From the NCBI GenBank assembly GCA_963665075.1, contig OY762063.1:372001-436000 (forward strand): a stretch of DNA of 64,000 nucleotides. Reading direction: 5' to 3'. Within the stretch, counting starts at the first letter, position 1. Each line of letters begins with the position of its first letter. This document shows, one piece after another, positions 23,657 through 32,429 of the stretch. This DNA comes from JAPULR01 sp963665075 (GTDB lineage Bacteria; Chloroflexota; Dehalococcoidia; Lucifugimonadales; GCA-2712585). A program made the translations under genes and the position numbers. Under the pieces are notes generated by a model. The model did not search any database. It was not told the origin of the DNA and saw only the letters and a program-made list of their open reading frames with translations.

Positions 23657-24950
23657 CGGCCCGGACGGGCACTTTCTCAACAACTTCCTCTTATTTGGTC
23701 GCCTGCTGAGGCGTCTGGGGCTGAACGTCCACACGGGGCGTATGCTCGATGCCATCAACGTCCTGGACGACATCGGCATCCGACGCCGCATGGACGTCCG
23801 CGCCGCGTTGCGAACCCTGATGGTGCACCGCAGGGAAGACATCCCCGTCTTTGACGAGGCTTTCGCCGTCTTCTGGCGTCAAAGGAAGGACCGCCTATCT
23901 TCCCTCGACCTGCGCTCGATGGGCGAGCAGCGCAGATACCGTCGCATCGAGGCAGCGCCTCCCCCTCTGGACGGAGCGGACGGGAGTCAACCAGAAGACG
24001 GGGCTGCGGCTGACCGGATCGACCTATCCAGAACTTTCAGCGCGAGGGAAGTCCTGCAAGCCAAGGACTTCGCGGACTTCACCCGTCAGGAAGCTCGGCA
24101 AGCCCGGCAGATGCTTGGGTCTCTCCACTGGAATCCCGGCCTGAGACGCACCCGCCGCAAGCAACCGGGCAGGGGAACGGAGTTGGACGTTCGTAGGAGC
24201 TTGCAGCGCAACGTCAAGTTCGGCGGAGAGATGCTGCTGTTGCAGAACCGCCGCCGCAAGGAGAAACCCCGCAGGCTCGTGGTCATATGCGACGTTAGCG
24301 GCTCGATGGAAAGCTACACCCGCATGCTCCTCCACTTCATCCACAGCCTCTACGCCGGGCTGGAAAGCAGGGTGGAGGCCTTCCTGTTCGCCACCCGTCT
24401 GACGCGAATAACCAAGCAGCTGGCCCACCGGGACATCGACCAGGCCGTAGACGGCGTCGCCAAAGCCGTCCCTGACTGGTCGGGCGGGACTCGCATCGGC
24501 GGCGCAGTAAAGGAATTTAACTTCAAATGGGCGCGCAGAACCCTCAGTTGGGGGTCGATTGTGCTGATTGTTTCGGATGGTTGGGACAGGGGCGAACCGG
24601 AAGTGTTGAGCGACGAAATGCGCCGCCTCCAACGCAGCTGCCGCCGTCTTATCTGGCTGAATCCCCTGGCCGGACGCGAAGGCTACGAATCGCTGACCCG
24701 GGGAATGCAGGCCGCCGAGCCATACGTCGACGACCTGCTGCCCGTCCACAACCTGGCCGCCCTGATGGACCTGGCGGCCCACCTGAACGGCCTCTCCGAC
24801 AGTTGGCCGGTACGCAGGCAGACCCCGCCGGTTCCGGCGATGAAGGAAGAGGTTGCCGTCGGCGCGGAACCCTCCCAGCGTTCGTGGCACAAGGACGCCA
24901 ACCCCACCTTCCGACACCCCACGTGGGGGCGCGGCCAGCAGCAGGATTAG
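23649..24950 (+). CDS. coxE: VWA-domain maturation protein (CoxE family)
   Basis: The 433-residue protein starts at a GTG inside the end of coxD. The N-terminal 180 residues are helical and charged (FLLFGRLLRRLGLNVHTGRM), as in CoxE. The VWA domain follows with MIDAS motif VVICDVSGSMESYTRML, then a conserved SGGTRIGGA loop and LIVSDGWDRGEPE. It partners CoxD in enzyme maturation. The last four bases overlap the convergent cobO end. The last ~40 residues are Pro-rich and probably disordered. Confidence 0.9.
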   Translation: MASGPDGHFLNNFLLFGRLLRRLGLNVHTGRMLDAINVLDDIGIRRRMDVRAALRTLMVHRREDIPVFDEAFAVFWRQRKDRLSSLDLRSMGEQRRYRRIEAAPPPLDGADGSQPEDGAAADRIDLSRTFSAREVLQAKDFADFTRQEARQARQMLGSLHWNPGLRRTRRKQPGRGTELDVRRSLQRNVKFGGEMLLLQNRRRKEKPRRLVVICDVSGSMESYTRMLLHFIHSLYAGLESRVEAFLFATRLTRITKQLAHRDIDQAVDGVAKAVPDWSGGTRIGGAVKEFNFKWARRTLSWGSIVLIVSDGWDRGEPEVLSDEMRRLQRSCRRLIWLNPLAGREGYESLTRGMQAAEPYVDDLLPVHNLAALMDLAAHLNGLSDSWPVRRQTPPVPAMKEEVAVGAEPSQRSWHKDANPTFRHPTWGRGQQQD

Positions 24951-25522
24951 AACTCAATCCCCTGCTGCGCCCGGATGCCCTTGTCCTCGTAGGGATGCTT
25001 TATCTGCTTCATCTCCGTCACCAGGTCGGCGTAGTCGATCAGCTCCTGGGGCGCGTACCGGCCTGTGATGATGACGTGCATGTCATCGGGCCGCCGCTGA
25101 AGCGTATCCACCGCGTCGGCGACGGGCACCCACCCGTAATGGAGCGCGTAAGTAAACTCGTCCAGGACGATTATGTCCTCTTCGCCCCCCAGGATTGCCT
25201 CCCTGCACCTGCTCCACTGCTCGACGGCCAAGGCTTCCGTCCTGTCCATATCCTTCGAAAGCCACGTAAAGCCGTCCCCCAGGGATTCTATCGGAATGTT
25301 CAACCTTCTAGCGGCCCGATGTTCGCCGAACCGCGCTCCGGTATGCTTGATGAACTGGAACATCCTGATGCGGAAGTCCCTTCCCCAAGCGCGAAAAATG
25401 ACGCCAAGGGCAGCCGTCGTTTTCCCCTTGCCCTCGCCGGTGTTCACGATGACCAGCCCGTGCCTCACCCTTGGCCTTCTGGGAGTCCGTGGCGATGATT
25501 GGCCGTTGTTGGTGTATGTCAT
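24947..25522 (-). CDS. cobO: Cob(I)yrinic acid a,c-diamide adenosyltransferase (CobO/BtuR)
   Basis: The 191-residue protein has the P-loop NTGEGKGKTTAALG near residue 25, typical of CobA/CobO/BtuR. DIIVLDEFTYALHYGWV and VIITGRYAPQELIDYADLVTEM (in part) follow. It transfers the adenosyl group from ATP to cob(I)alamin or corrinoid. It is the last gene of the btuC-btuF-btuD-cobO run, one base after btuD, under the B12 riboswitch. Confidence 0.93.
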   Translation of the reverse strand: MTYTNNGQSSPRTPRRPRVRHGLVIVNTGEGKGKTTAALGVIFRAWGRDFRIRMFQFIKHTGARFGEHRAARRLNIPIESLGDGFTWLSKDMDRTEALAVEQWSRCREAILGGEEDIIVLDEFTYALHYGWVPVADAVDTLQRRPDDMHVIITGRYAPQELIDYADLVTEMKQIKHPYEDKGIRAQQGIEF

Positions 25523-25523
25523 C

Positions 25524-26363
25524 TCACGCCTTTCTTGTATCGAGGATGTCCGTAGAATGTGCGGCCCCGTTCGCCGGTCCGATTAGACTGACCGCAATCG
25601 AGCCCGTCGCCGGGTCCTGGTACACGGCGGCTTTCACCTTGAACACCGCCTCGATAAGTTCAGGATTCAGAACTTCCTCCGGCGACCCGGCGGCAATGAC
25701 TTTCCCCCCCGACATCACCGCCAGCCTGTCGCAGTAGCGCGCCGCCATAGACAGGTCGTGGAAGGCGGCAATGGCTGTCAACCCCTCGTCCACCAGATTT
25801 CGGACCAGGTCAAGGACCATCAGTTGATGCAGCACGTCCAGATTCGACGTAGGCTCGTCCAACAACAGGATGCGTGGCTGCTGAGCAAGGGCGCGGGCAA
25901 CGAAAACCCGTTGTCGCTCGCCGCCCGATAGCGTGTCCAGCGTCCTGTCGGCGAACCGGGCCGTTTCCGTCAACGACATCGCCTCCCCTGCTATCCGCTC
26001 ATCCGACTTTCCCTCCACCTGGAAGCGCCCCAGGTGAGGATACCGCCCCATCAGCACCAGCTCGATGGCGGTGAATCCGTGGGTGTAGGGAGCGATCTGC
26101 GGCACCAGAGCCAGGCCCTTAGCCACGTCCCTGGCCGTCATCGACTCGAGGTCGCGCCCCTCCAGCGTCACCGCGCCGTCCTGACATCGCAGGATGCCGG
26201 ATACGGCGCGGAGAAGGGTAGACTTCCCCGCGCCGTTGGGGCCTATCAGTCCAACCATCTCCCCCTTATCGACGACGAAGCTCACCCCGTCCAGAAGCCT
26301 TTGCGCTTCTATCTCGTAGGAAAGCTCCCGGGCTGAGACCGCCCGCGTGTCTTTATCCTTCAC
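25524..26363 (-). CDS. btuD: ABC transporter ATPase for cobalamin (BtuD/FecE type)
   Basis: The 279-residue ATPase has Walker A GLIGPNGAGKSTLL, Q-loop PQIAPYTHG, signature LSGGERQRVFVARAL, Walker B RILLLDEPTSNLD and H-loop FHDLSMAARYCDR. The FecE/BtuD class works with FecCD permeases. Position in the riboswitch-led operon points to vitamin B12 or a corrinoid, not a siderophore. The start lies six bases after the binding-protein gene. Confidence 0.88.
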   Translation of the reverse strand: MKDKDTRAVSARELSYEIEAQRLLDGVSFVVDKGEMVGLIGPNGAGKSTLLRAVSGILRCQDGAVTLEGRDLESMTARDVAKGLALVPQIAPYTHGFTAIELVLMGRYPHLGRFQVEGKSDERIAGEAMSLTETARFADRTLDTLSGGERQRVFVARALAQQPRILLLDEPTSNLDVLHQLMVLDLVRNLVDEGLTAIAAFHDLSMAARYCDRLAVMSGGKVIAAGSPEEVLNPELIEAVFKVKAAVYQDPATGSIAVSLIGPANGAAHSTDILDTRKA

Positions 26364-26369
26364 GTCGTC

Positions 26370-27671
26370 CTACTCCGGCAGGCTGAAGGTGGGCGATAGG
26401 GGTTCGGAAAACGCGTCGGGCCGGAGAATCCGCGCCAGGGACTCGGCGCCCAGAATGTTCCAATGGGAAAGCGTCGTGAAGTGCTTGCTCTCCACCACGT
26501 GCACCTGCTCGTCCTTGATTGCGGGTACGTTCGCCAGCGCCTCGTTGGTCAACAGACTCTCCTTGAAGTCACCCGCTCCGAATGCCGCCGGTTGCGGGAT
26601 GATGATGACATCGGGATTCATGGCGATGATTCCCTCCAGACTCGTTATCTGGTTGCCATCGATTCCGGCCTCTTCGGCGGCGTTGACGCCGCCCGCCGCC
26701 ACGATGACCCCGCCCTCGGTGGAGCCGCCTCCCGCCGTCCATAGATTATCGGAATAGCTGGTAAGCGCCAACACCTTCGGCTTCGGCTCGGCGGGGGCAG
26801 TTACGTCTGTCAGCGACTCGTACCGCTCCCGCACCTCCGCCGCGAACGCCAAGGCCCGTTCCTCCTCGCCGAGAATGTAGCCGATGAAGAGGATGTTGTT
26901 TATCTGCTCCGTCAGGCCTTGCTTGAGGGCCGTTTGAATGGCGGGAATGCCTACCGCGGTCAGGGCCTCTATCGTGTCTGCCGGAAACCAGGGGCTGGTG
27001 ACAATCACGTCCGGCTCCCGGGTTAGGATTACCTCCGGATCTCTGCTGATTTCGGGTTTGTCCTGAACCAGATGTGCCACGTTGGAGTAGGTTGCGTCTT
27101 TGGAGACGCTTCCGACGGCCGCCAGGCGTTCAATCGGCGCCAGAGCCACGACAATCTCGTCGTGTCCTATCGACGCGGTGATTATCTTGAAGGGCTTGAC
27201 CGGAATCCGCACAACCCCGTTCAAGCCTTCCACCTCGCGCGGCCATTCCAGGTTGGTCGGGTCGATGATTCCCGGTATGCCGGCCAACGCCGCGATTACC
27301 GGGTCGGGGGTCGGTTCCGGCGTCGGAGCGGGCGTAGGCTCCGGCGTGGGAACGGGCGTTGGCGCCTCGGTTGGTGCGGGGGTCGCGGGCGGCGGTCTCA
27401 ATCGAGTCGGCGTTGGCCTTGGCGTCGGCGTCGGCGGAGATGTTGGAACGGGCGTCGCCGTCGGGGTTGGCATCGCCGTTGGAGCCTCCGTTGGCGCAGG
27501 CGCGGGCGTAGGAGTTGGAGCCGCCGCAGCCGTCGGCGCCGGGGTGGGGGCCGGCGTAGCGGGAACCGCCGTCGGCGTTGGCGTCGCCGTATCGGAGGAG
27601 CACCCCGCCAGCCATATCGCCATCAGTATGCTCAGGGAAAGTATCAGGAAAGCAACCGGTCGCATTGTCAT
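26370..27671 (-). CDS. btuF: Cobalamin-type (BtuF) substrate-binding lipoprotein with long Pro/Thr stalk
   Basis: The 433-residue protein has a lipoprotein signal ending IWLAGC (Cys24). About 100 residues of Pro-Thr-Ala-rich low complexity follow (PTPAPTPAPT and similar) before a class III binding-protein domain. That domain contains RIPVKPFKIITASIGHDEIV (in part), ILTREPDVIVTSPW and ALTSYSDNLWTAGGGSTEGGVI, then NPDVIIIPQP. The class binds B12, haem or siderophores. The operon and riboswitch favour B12. The stalk is far longer than in BtuF of E. coli and may hold the domain away from a thick wall or S-layer. Confidence 0.85.
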   Translation of the reverse strand: MTMRPVAFLILSLSILMAIWLAGCSSDTATPTPTAVPATPAPTPAPTAAAAPTPTPAPAPTEAPTAMPTPTATPVPTSPPTPTPRPTPTRLRPPPATPAPTEAPTPVPTPEPTPAPTPEPTPDPVIAALAGIPGIIDPTNLEWPREVEGLNGVVRIPVKPFKIITASIGHDEIVVALAPIERLAAVGSVSKDATYSNVAHLVQDKPEISRDPEVILTREPDVIVTSPWFPADTIEALTAVGIPAIQTALKQGLTEQINNILFIGYILGEEERALAFAAEVRERYESLTDVTAPAEPKPKVLALTSYSDNLWTAGGGSTEGGVIVAAGGVNAAEEAGIDGNQITSLEGIIAMNPDVIIIPQPAAFGAGDFKESLLTNEALANVPAIKDEQVHVVESKHFTTLSHWNILGAESLARILRPDAFSEPLSPTFSLPE

Positions 27672-27690
27672 TTCAAATCCTTTCAGAAGT

Positions 27691-28776
27691 CTAGAGCGAG
27701 TATGCCCTTTGCTTATTCTTGATGAGCAGGAAGATGAAGAACGGCGCGCCCACGAAGGCGGTCAAGATGCCGACGCGCAGTTCCGCAGGCTGGATGACCG
27801 TCCTGGCCACGGTGTCGGTCAGGATGACGAAAGCCGCTCCGCCGAGGGCGCTCATGGGTATGAGCACGCGATGGTCCGGGCCCAGCAGAAGCCGCAGCAC
27901 GTGGGGCGTCACAAGGCCGACGAAGGTGATTATCCCGCTGACGGACACGGCGGCACCGGTGGCCATTGCCGCCGCCGACAGAAGAATCACCCGCGCCGGC
28001 CCGACCCGCACCCCCATCGAGCGCGCCTCGTCGTCCCCAAGCATCAGCAGGTTCAGGTCTCTCGTCATCAGCAGAATGACGCCGATTCCGCACAGGATGA
28101 AAGGCGCGGCGATGCGGACGTGCTCCCACGCTCTGGAGTCCAGGCCGCCGGCAAGCCAGAACAGTATCTCCCTCAGAGACGCGTTGTTCGGAAGGAACAG
28201 GATGATGGCGGATATGACCGCGCCAAGGAAGGCGTTGACGGCCACCCCGGCCAGGAGAAGCGTCGCCATCGAGAATCGGCCTCCAACGGCGGCGATGCCG
28301 TAGACGAGAAGGGAAGCGGCCATTGCGCCCGCGAAGGCGAACAGGGGCAGGGCCAGGAAGAAGAGGCTCGTGGCGCCCGCGGCTATGGTCACCACCGCGC
28401 CCAGAGCGCCGCCGGCGGACACGCCGATGATTCCGGGGTCCGCCATCGGGTTGCGGAACAGCCCCTGCATGGTCGCGCCCGCAACGCCCAACGCCATCCC
28501 AACGATTCCGCCAACGATGATTCGCGGCAGGCGTATCTGCTGGATGACCAGCTCGTTGGTGCGCCCGAAGTCCGCCAGATCCAGCCCGACGTAGGAAAAG
28601 ACGATGGCGGCCACGTGAGCGACGGAAATTTCCACCGGCCCCATGCTCAGAGACGCGAGGGCCGTTGCGAGCAGCAGCAGCCCCAACGCTGCGGAGCCTA
28701 CGACCAGTCGCGCCGCAATTCCCGCTTGCCTGTAGGACGCCAGCCTTGCAAGTCCGACTGCCTGTAACAAAAACAC
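27691..28776 (-). CDS. btuC: Cobalamin-type FecCD-family permease (BtuC)
   Basis: This is a polytopic permease with about ten helices. FecCD marks include RLPRIIVGGIVGMALGVAGA, MQGLFRNPMADPGIIGVSAG, LFWLAGGLDSRAWEHV, LGDDEARSMGVRVG and GIITFVGLVTPHVLRLLLGP. The raw open frame goes back to 28959, but its first 28 codons are the B12 riboswitch. The intrinsic terminator at 28766-28798 follows, so the start must lie at or after it. The GTG at 28776 gives 361 residues; a TTG six bases later is the alternative. Exact start uncertain. First structural gene of the B12 uptake operon. Confidence 0.82.
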   Translation of the reverse strand: MFLLQAVGLARLASYRQAGIAARLVVGSAALGLLLLATALASLSMGPVEISVAHVAAIVFSYVGLDLADFGRTNELVIQQIRLPRIIVGGIVGMALGVAGATMQGLFRNPMADPGIIGVSAGGALGAVVTIAAGATSLFFLALPLFAFAGAMAASLLVYGIAAVGGRFSMATLLLAGVAVNAFLGAVISAIILFLPNNASLREILFWLAGGLDSRAWEHVRIAAPFILCGIGVILLMTRDLNLLMLGDDEARSMGVRVGPARVILLSAAAMATGAAVSVSGIITFVGLVTPHVLRLLLGPDHRVLIPMSALGGAAFVILTDTVARTVIQPAELRVGILTAFVGAPFFIFLLIKNKQRAYSL

Positions 28777-28798
28777 CCCCGGCGTCTCTCCGCCGGAG
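28766..28798 (-). terminator. Riboswitch expression-platform terminator
   Basis: Minus-strand hairpin CTCCGGCG - GAGAGA - CGCCGGGG (8 bp, one G-T pair) is followed by GTGTTTTTGTT. It lies about 75 bases after the cobalamin aptamer and just before or over the btuC start. The arrangement fits transcription termination when B12 is bound. Confidence 0.75.
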
Positions 28799-28873
28799 GC
28801 TTGGGCGTCGCTCTTGTCGGGTTTATGCCCGAAACTGGAGGGACCCTCTCTGATGCGGAGAGCGGTCACCTTC

Positions 28874-29032
28874 CGTTCAGGCAGGTCTCCTGGCTTGCGG
28901 GCTGTCTTTTCCGGCCTGACCCTTCCCGTCGCGAATGCGACAGTGGGTTTCGGCCTCAACCCCGCTTACAGTGGCGCTACCACGGCGGATTTTCACCGCC
29001 TTCCCTATTCTCCCTGGGCGGGCACCTGAACG
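28874..29032 (-). ncRNA. Cobalamin (B12) riboswitch
   Basis: The reverse complement shows the conserved cobalamin-aptamer blocks in order: P1 arm GTTCAGGTGCC, GGGAGAATAGGGAA, GGTGAAAATCC, GCCACTGTAAGCGG, GAAACCCACTG, then the B12 box AGCCAGGAGACCTGCC (28880-28895) and closing arm CCTGAAC. It controls btuC-btuF-btuD-cobO downstream on the minus strand. Spacing to the terminator suggests control at the transcription level. Confidence 0.95.
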
Positions 29033-29101
29033 GACAGTGGCTGTATATCTATGCTGCGGGTGATGATATGCCGCCATACTAAGGCTGTCAAGGGCTGCCC
29101 C

Positions 29102-29173
29102 CGCTCACCCTTAGCTTGTCGAAGGGTCGAGCGCCGCCCCTCTCCCAGGATGGGAGAGGGCTGGGGTGAGGGC
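29102..29173. repeat. Two dispersed REP-like repeats in tandem
   Basis: CGCTCACCCTTAGCTTGTCG plus AAGGGTCGAGCG at 29102-29133 is followed by CTCTCCCAGGATGGGAGAGG and GCTGGGGTGAGGG. These are the same two families as in the 9.3-10.3 kb hub. They lie between the riboswitch and cobQ. Confidence 0.7.
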
Positions 29174-29270
29174 CCTCCCACAAAAAGCGACAACTTCCCC
29201 TTGCCACAACGCCGATTTTGACGGACTATGTTCACGAACGTCCCCACAGCCCTCGGAGGTAGCCCCAAAC

Positions 29271-30797
29271 ATGCCCACCCGCCATTGCGCGAAAGTAATC
29301 ATGGTTCAGGGCGCCTCGTCCCACGTCGGCAAGTCAATCCTGGCCACGGCGTTGTGCCGCATCTTCGCCCAGGACGGCCTGAGCGTCGCCCCGTTCAAGG
29401 CGCAAAACATGTCCCTCAACTCCTTCGCGACGCCCGACGGAGGCGAGATAGGTCGCTCCCAGGCGGTGCAGGCCGCCGCGGCGATGACCACGCCCAGGGT
29501 GGAGATGAATCCGCTGCTGCTCAAGCCGGAGGGCGGCAGCCGCTCCCAGGTCGTGCTCATGGGCAGACCACACGCGGTGGCGTCGCCTCAAGACTACTAC
29601 AGGATGAAACCACTCATCTGGGATACGGTCACCGCATCCCTTGAGCGGCTGCGCACCGAATACGACGTGGTTGTGATGGAAGGCGCCGGCAGCCCCGCCG
29701 AAGTCAATCTGAAGCAGCACGACATCGTCAACATGAGAATGGCCCTTCACGCCGATGCGCCCGTCCTGCTGGTGGGCGACATAGACCGGGGCGGCGTGTT
29801 CGCCCAACTTGTGGGGACTATGATTTTGCTTGAGCCGGAGGAGCGCGCGCTGGTGAAGGGTCTCGTAATCAACAAGTTTCGCGGCGACCCGTCCCTGCTC
29901 GGCGACGGCCTCGACTTCCTGCATAAGCGCACCGGCGCGCCGGTGGCCGGCGTCATACCCTGGTTCACCGACATTCACATCGCTGAAGAAGACTCCCTGG
30001 GCCTGACTTCCGATGTGGAGAGCGTGGAAGGACATGCATTGGACGTTGCCGTTATGCGGCTGCCCCACGTCGCGAACTTCGACGATTTCGACCCGCTGAT
30101 CCACGAGCAGCAGGTTCGCGTCCGCTACGTGGGACAGGCCGACGAGTACGGCAATCCCGACCTCGTCATAATTCCTGGCAGCAAGACAACCGTGGCAGAC
30201 CTGGACTGGCTCCGTTCAAAAGGACTCGACCGATGCATCCTCAATTCTCGCCGGAACGGAATACCGGTCGCAGGCATCTGCGCAGGCTACCAGATGCTTG
30301 GAGAAAAGCTGTTGGACCCGGAGGGCGTGGAGTCGCCCCGAAGCGAAACGGCGGGGCTTGGACTCCTTCCAACAACCACCACCTTCCTGCCCCGCAAGGC
30401 AACCCATCAGGTAAAAGCTAAGGTGATTGCGGGCAGAGGTCTATTGAGCGGTTGTCAGGGCGAGGAAGTGACCGCCTACGAAATCCACATGGGCGTCACG
30501 TCGGCGGACGCTTCGTCCTCGCCCTTCCTCATAGAATCTCGTTCAGGCCGGAAAGTTCATTTGCCCGACGGCGCACTGGACTACGAAGGACTCACCCTTG
30601 GCGCGTACCTTCACGGACTCTTCCACAATCGCGCCGTCCGACGGTCCATACTGGAATGCGCCGCTCGTCAAAAAGGAGTGACTCTAGCTGATTCCGGCGC
30701 CGACGTCGAGCCAAGCGTCGAATACGACAAGCTGGCGGCGCACGTGCGCGAGCATCTGGACATGGATTTGGTGTATCGAGTTACGGGATTGGCTTGA
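29271..30797 (+). CDS. cobQ: Cobyric acid synthase (CobQ)
   Basis: From ATG 29271 (GGAGG upstream) the protein is 508 residues, the normal CobQ length. The N-terminal P-loop-like domain reads MVQGASSHVGKSILATALC, followed by APFKAQNMSLNS and DVVVMEGAGSPAEVNL. The C-terminal class I glutamine amidotransferase domain has the nucleophile elbow PVAGICAGYQMLG, and later GAYLHGLFHN with the catalytic His. It amidates four side-chain carboxylates of adenosylcobyrinic diamide using glutamine and ATP. It is divergent from the B12 uptake operon, which agrees with corrinoid salvage and remodelling. No riboswitch is seen on its own strand. Confidence 0.93.
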   Translation: MPTRHCAKVIMVQGASSHVGKSILATALCRIFAQDGLSVAPFKAQNMSLNSFATPDGGEIGRSQAVQAAAAMTTPRVEMNPLLLKPEGGSRSQVVLMGRPHAVASPQDYYRMKPLIWDTVTASLERLRTEYDVVVMEGAGSPAEVNLKQHDIVNMRMALHADAPVLLVGDIDRGGVFAQLVGTMILLEPEERALVKGLVINKFRGDPSLLGDGLDFLHKRTGAPVAGVIPWFTDIHIAEEDSLGLTSDVESVEGHALDVAVMRLPHVANFDDFDPLIHEQQVRVRYVGQADEYGNPDLVIIPGSKTTVADLDWLRSKGLDRCILNSRRNGIPVAGICAGYQMLGEKLLDPEGVESPRSETAGLGLLPTTTTFLPRKATHQVKAKVIAGRGLLSGCQGEEVTAYEIHMGVTSADASSSPFLIESRSGRKVHLPDGALDYEGLTLGAYLHGLFHNRAVRRSILECAARQKGVTLADSGADVEPSVEYDKLAAHVREHLDMDLVYRVTGLA

Positions 30798-30824
30798 CCA
30801 GGGTTAGATGCACCCGCCGCTCGT

Positions 30825-32402
30825 CTACGTCTCAAACCGGCCACGCCGCAAGGCCCGACCAACCAACGCCCCCGTGTGGCGACCCTCCTCCACGACCATT
30901 TTGCCGTTGACAACCACGTGGCTTATGCCCACCGGGAATTGCTTGGGTTGGACTCGCGTCGCCGGAGACCCGACCGTGTCCGGGTCGAACACCACCAGGT
31001 CGGCCTTGAAGCCGTCCCGCAGCAATCCCCTGTCCGGTATGCCCAACCGCTGCGCCGGGAAGGACGTCATCTTGCGTATCGCGTCGGGCAGCGACATTCC
31101 CCCCTCCTCCCGCACGAATTCCCCCAACACCGTCGGAAACGTGCCGTAGGTGCGCGGGCTGGGGAAGTCCCCCAGCAGCACCCCGTCGCTGCCAATCATC
31201 GACAGCGGATGGTTGATGAACTTCGGCAGCGTCATGCCGTTCGTCCCCGCCATCACGTAGCACACCTGCAAGTCCTCCTCCAGCAGCAGGTCGCACATCG
31301 CGTCCAACGGGTCTTTGCCCATCATCGCCGCCGCTTCCGAGATGGACTTACCCTCGAACCTGTGGTTGTGGGGCCTCTTGAAATAGGTCAGCCACATTTC
31401 ATCGTAGGAAACGACGCCGGGCTTGATCTCCTCCCTCAAACGCTCCCGGCCTTCGCTGGATGCCAGCACCCGCTTCTGCGTCTCCGGCCCGCCGTCCATC
31501 GTCCACTGAGGGAACAGGATGGTCAGCCGCGTGCTTCCGTACAGCGAAGGAAACATATCGAAGGTAACGTCAATCCCGTCATCCCGGCTTCTCTCCACCA
31601 GTTCCAGAATCTCGTCCGCGCCTCCGGGGTGCCGCTTCTGATGCGACAGATGGGTTATGTGGCTGGGAATGCCGCTGTAACGGCCAATGTCTATGGCTTC
31701 CCGCAGCGGGTCCAGGTACTGGTCTCCCAACGTGTTCCTCACGTGGCTATGGTATACGCCGCCCAGCCGCGCCGCTTCCTTGGAAAGCTCAATCAACTCC
31801 TCGGTGGTGGCGTAGCTTCCGGGCGGGTAGTCCAACCCCGTCGAGATTCCGTAGGCTCCCTCCTCCATCCCCTCCCTCAGCACGGCCTTCATATTCTCCA
31901 ACTCCGCGCCGGAAGCAGGCTTTTCCTCCCATCCCATTGCGGCGATGCGAATGGGCGAGTTGCCGATTACGTAGGCCACGTTCACCGCCACCTTGTTGTC
32001 GAACATCCCAAGATATTCCGCCACCGTCGACCACCTGCCCGGCAGGGGCGGATCCCCGTCCAGGCCGGAGTTGAGTTCGACGAAGCGCAGGAAGTCTTCG
32101 TGACTATGAAATGGCGCGTAGGAATTGCCGTCGATGCCGATAAGTTCCGTGGTGACGCCCTGCATCACCTTAGGCTCGTGGCGCGGTTCCGACAGCATCA
32201 CCAGCCCGGAATGGGCGTGCATGTCGATGAAGCCCGGACACACCACCTTCCCCGAAGCGTCAATCCGTTCCTTCGCCTCCACCGCCGACACGTCGCCCCG
32301 CAGGATACGCACCTTCTCCCCCTCGATGCCGACGGCGCCGTAGAATCCGGGACTGCCCGTCCCGTCGATAATCATCCCGTTCTCCACAATCAGGTCAAAC
32401 AC
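30825..32402 (-). CDS. N-acyl-D-amino-acid deacylase (D-aminoacylase family)
   Basis: The 525-residue amidohydrolase starts at a GTG with AGGAGGTGA. It opens FDLIVENGMIIDGTGSPGF (shared with D-aminoacylases and dihydropyrimidinases), then PGFIDMHAHSG (metal HxH). Later come GISTGLDYPPGSYA, the VYHSHVRN and SHITHLSH histidines, SDGVLLGDFPSPRTYGTFP and KADLVVFDPDTV. The family removes acyl groups from N-acyl-D-amino acids in the cytoplasm with one or two zinc ions. The exact substrate is not readable. Convergent with cobQ. Confidence 0.85.
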   Translation of the reverse strand: MFDLIVENGMIIDGTGSPGFYGAVGIEGEKVRILRGDVSAVEAKERIDASGKVVCPGFIDMHAHSGLVMLSEPRHEPKVMQGVTTELIGIDGNSYAPFHSHEDFLRFVELNSGLDGDPPLPGRWSTVAEYLGMFDNKVAVNVAYVIGNSPIRIAAMGWEEKPASGAELENMKAVLREGMEEGAYGISTGLDYPPGSYATTEELIELSKEAARLGGVYHSHVRNTLGDQYLDPLREAIDIGRYSGIPSHITHLSHQKRHPGGADEILELVERSRDDGIDVTFDMFPSLYGSTRLTILFPQWTMDGGPETQKRVLASSEGRERLREEIKPGVVSYDEMWLTYFKRPHNHRFEGKSISEAAAMMGKDPLDAMCDLLLEEDLQVCYVMAGTNGMTLPKFINHPLSMIGSDGVLLGDFPSPRTYGTFPTVLGEFVREEGGMSLPDAIRKMTSFPAQRLGIPDRGLLRDGFKADLVVFDPDTVGSPATRVQPKQFPVGISHVVVNGKMVVEEGRHTGALVGRALRRGRFET

Positions 32403-32429
32403 GCGTCACCTCCTGTCACTTGCCTGGAT

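Noticed and set aside
27100..28767. Gly/Arg-rich 555-codon plus-strand frame opposite btuF and btuC
   Set aside because: It is the antisense of the Pro/Thr stalk and of the permease. No start signal or domain is present.
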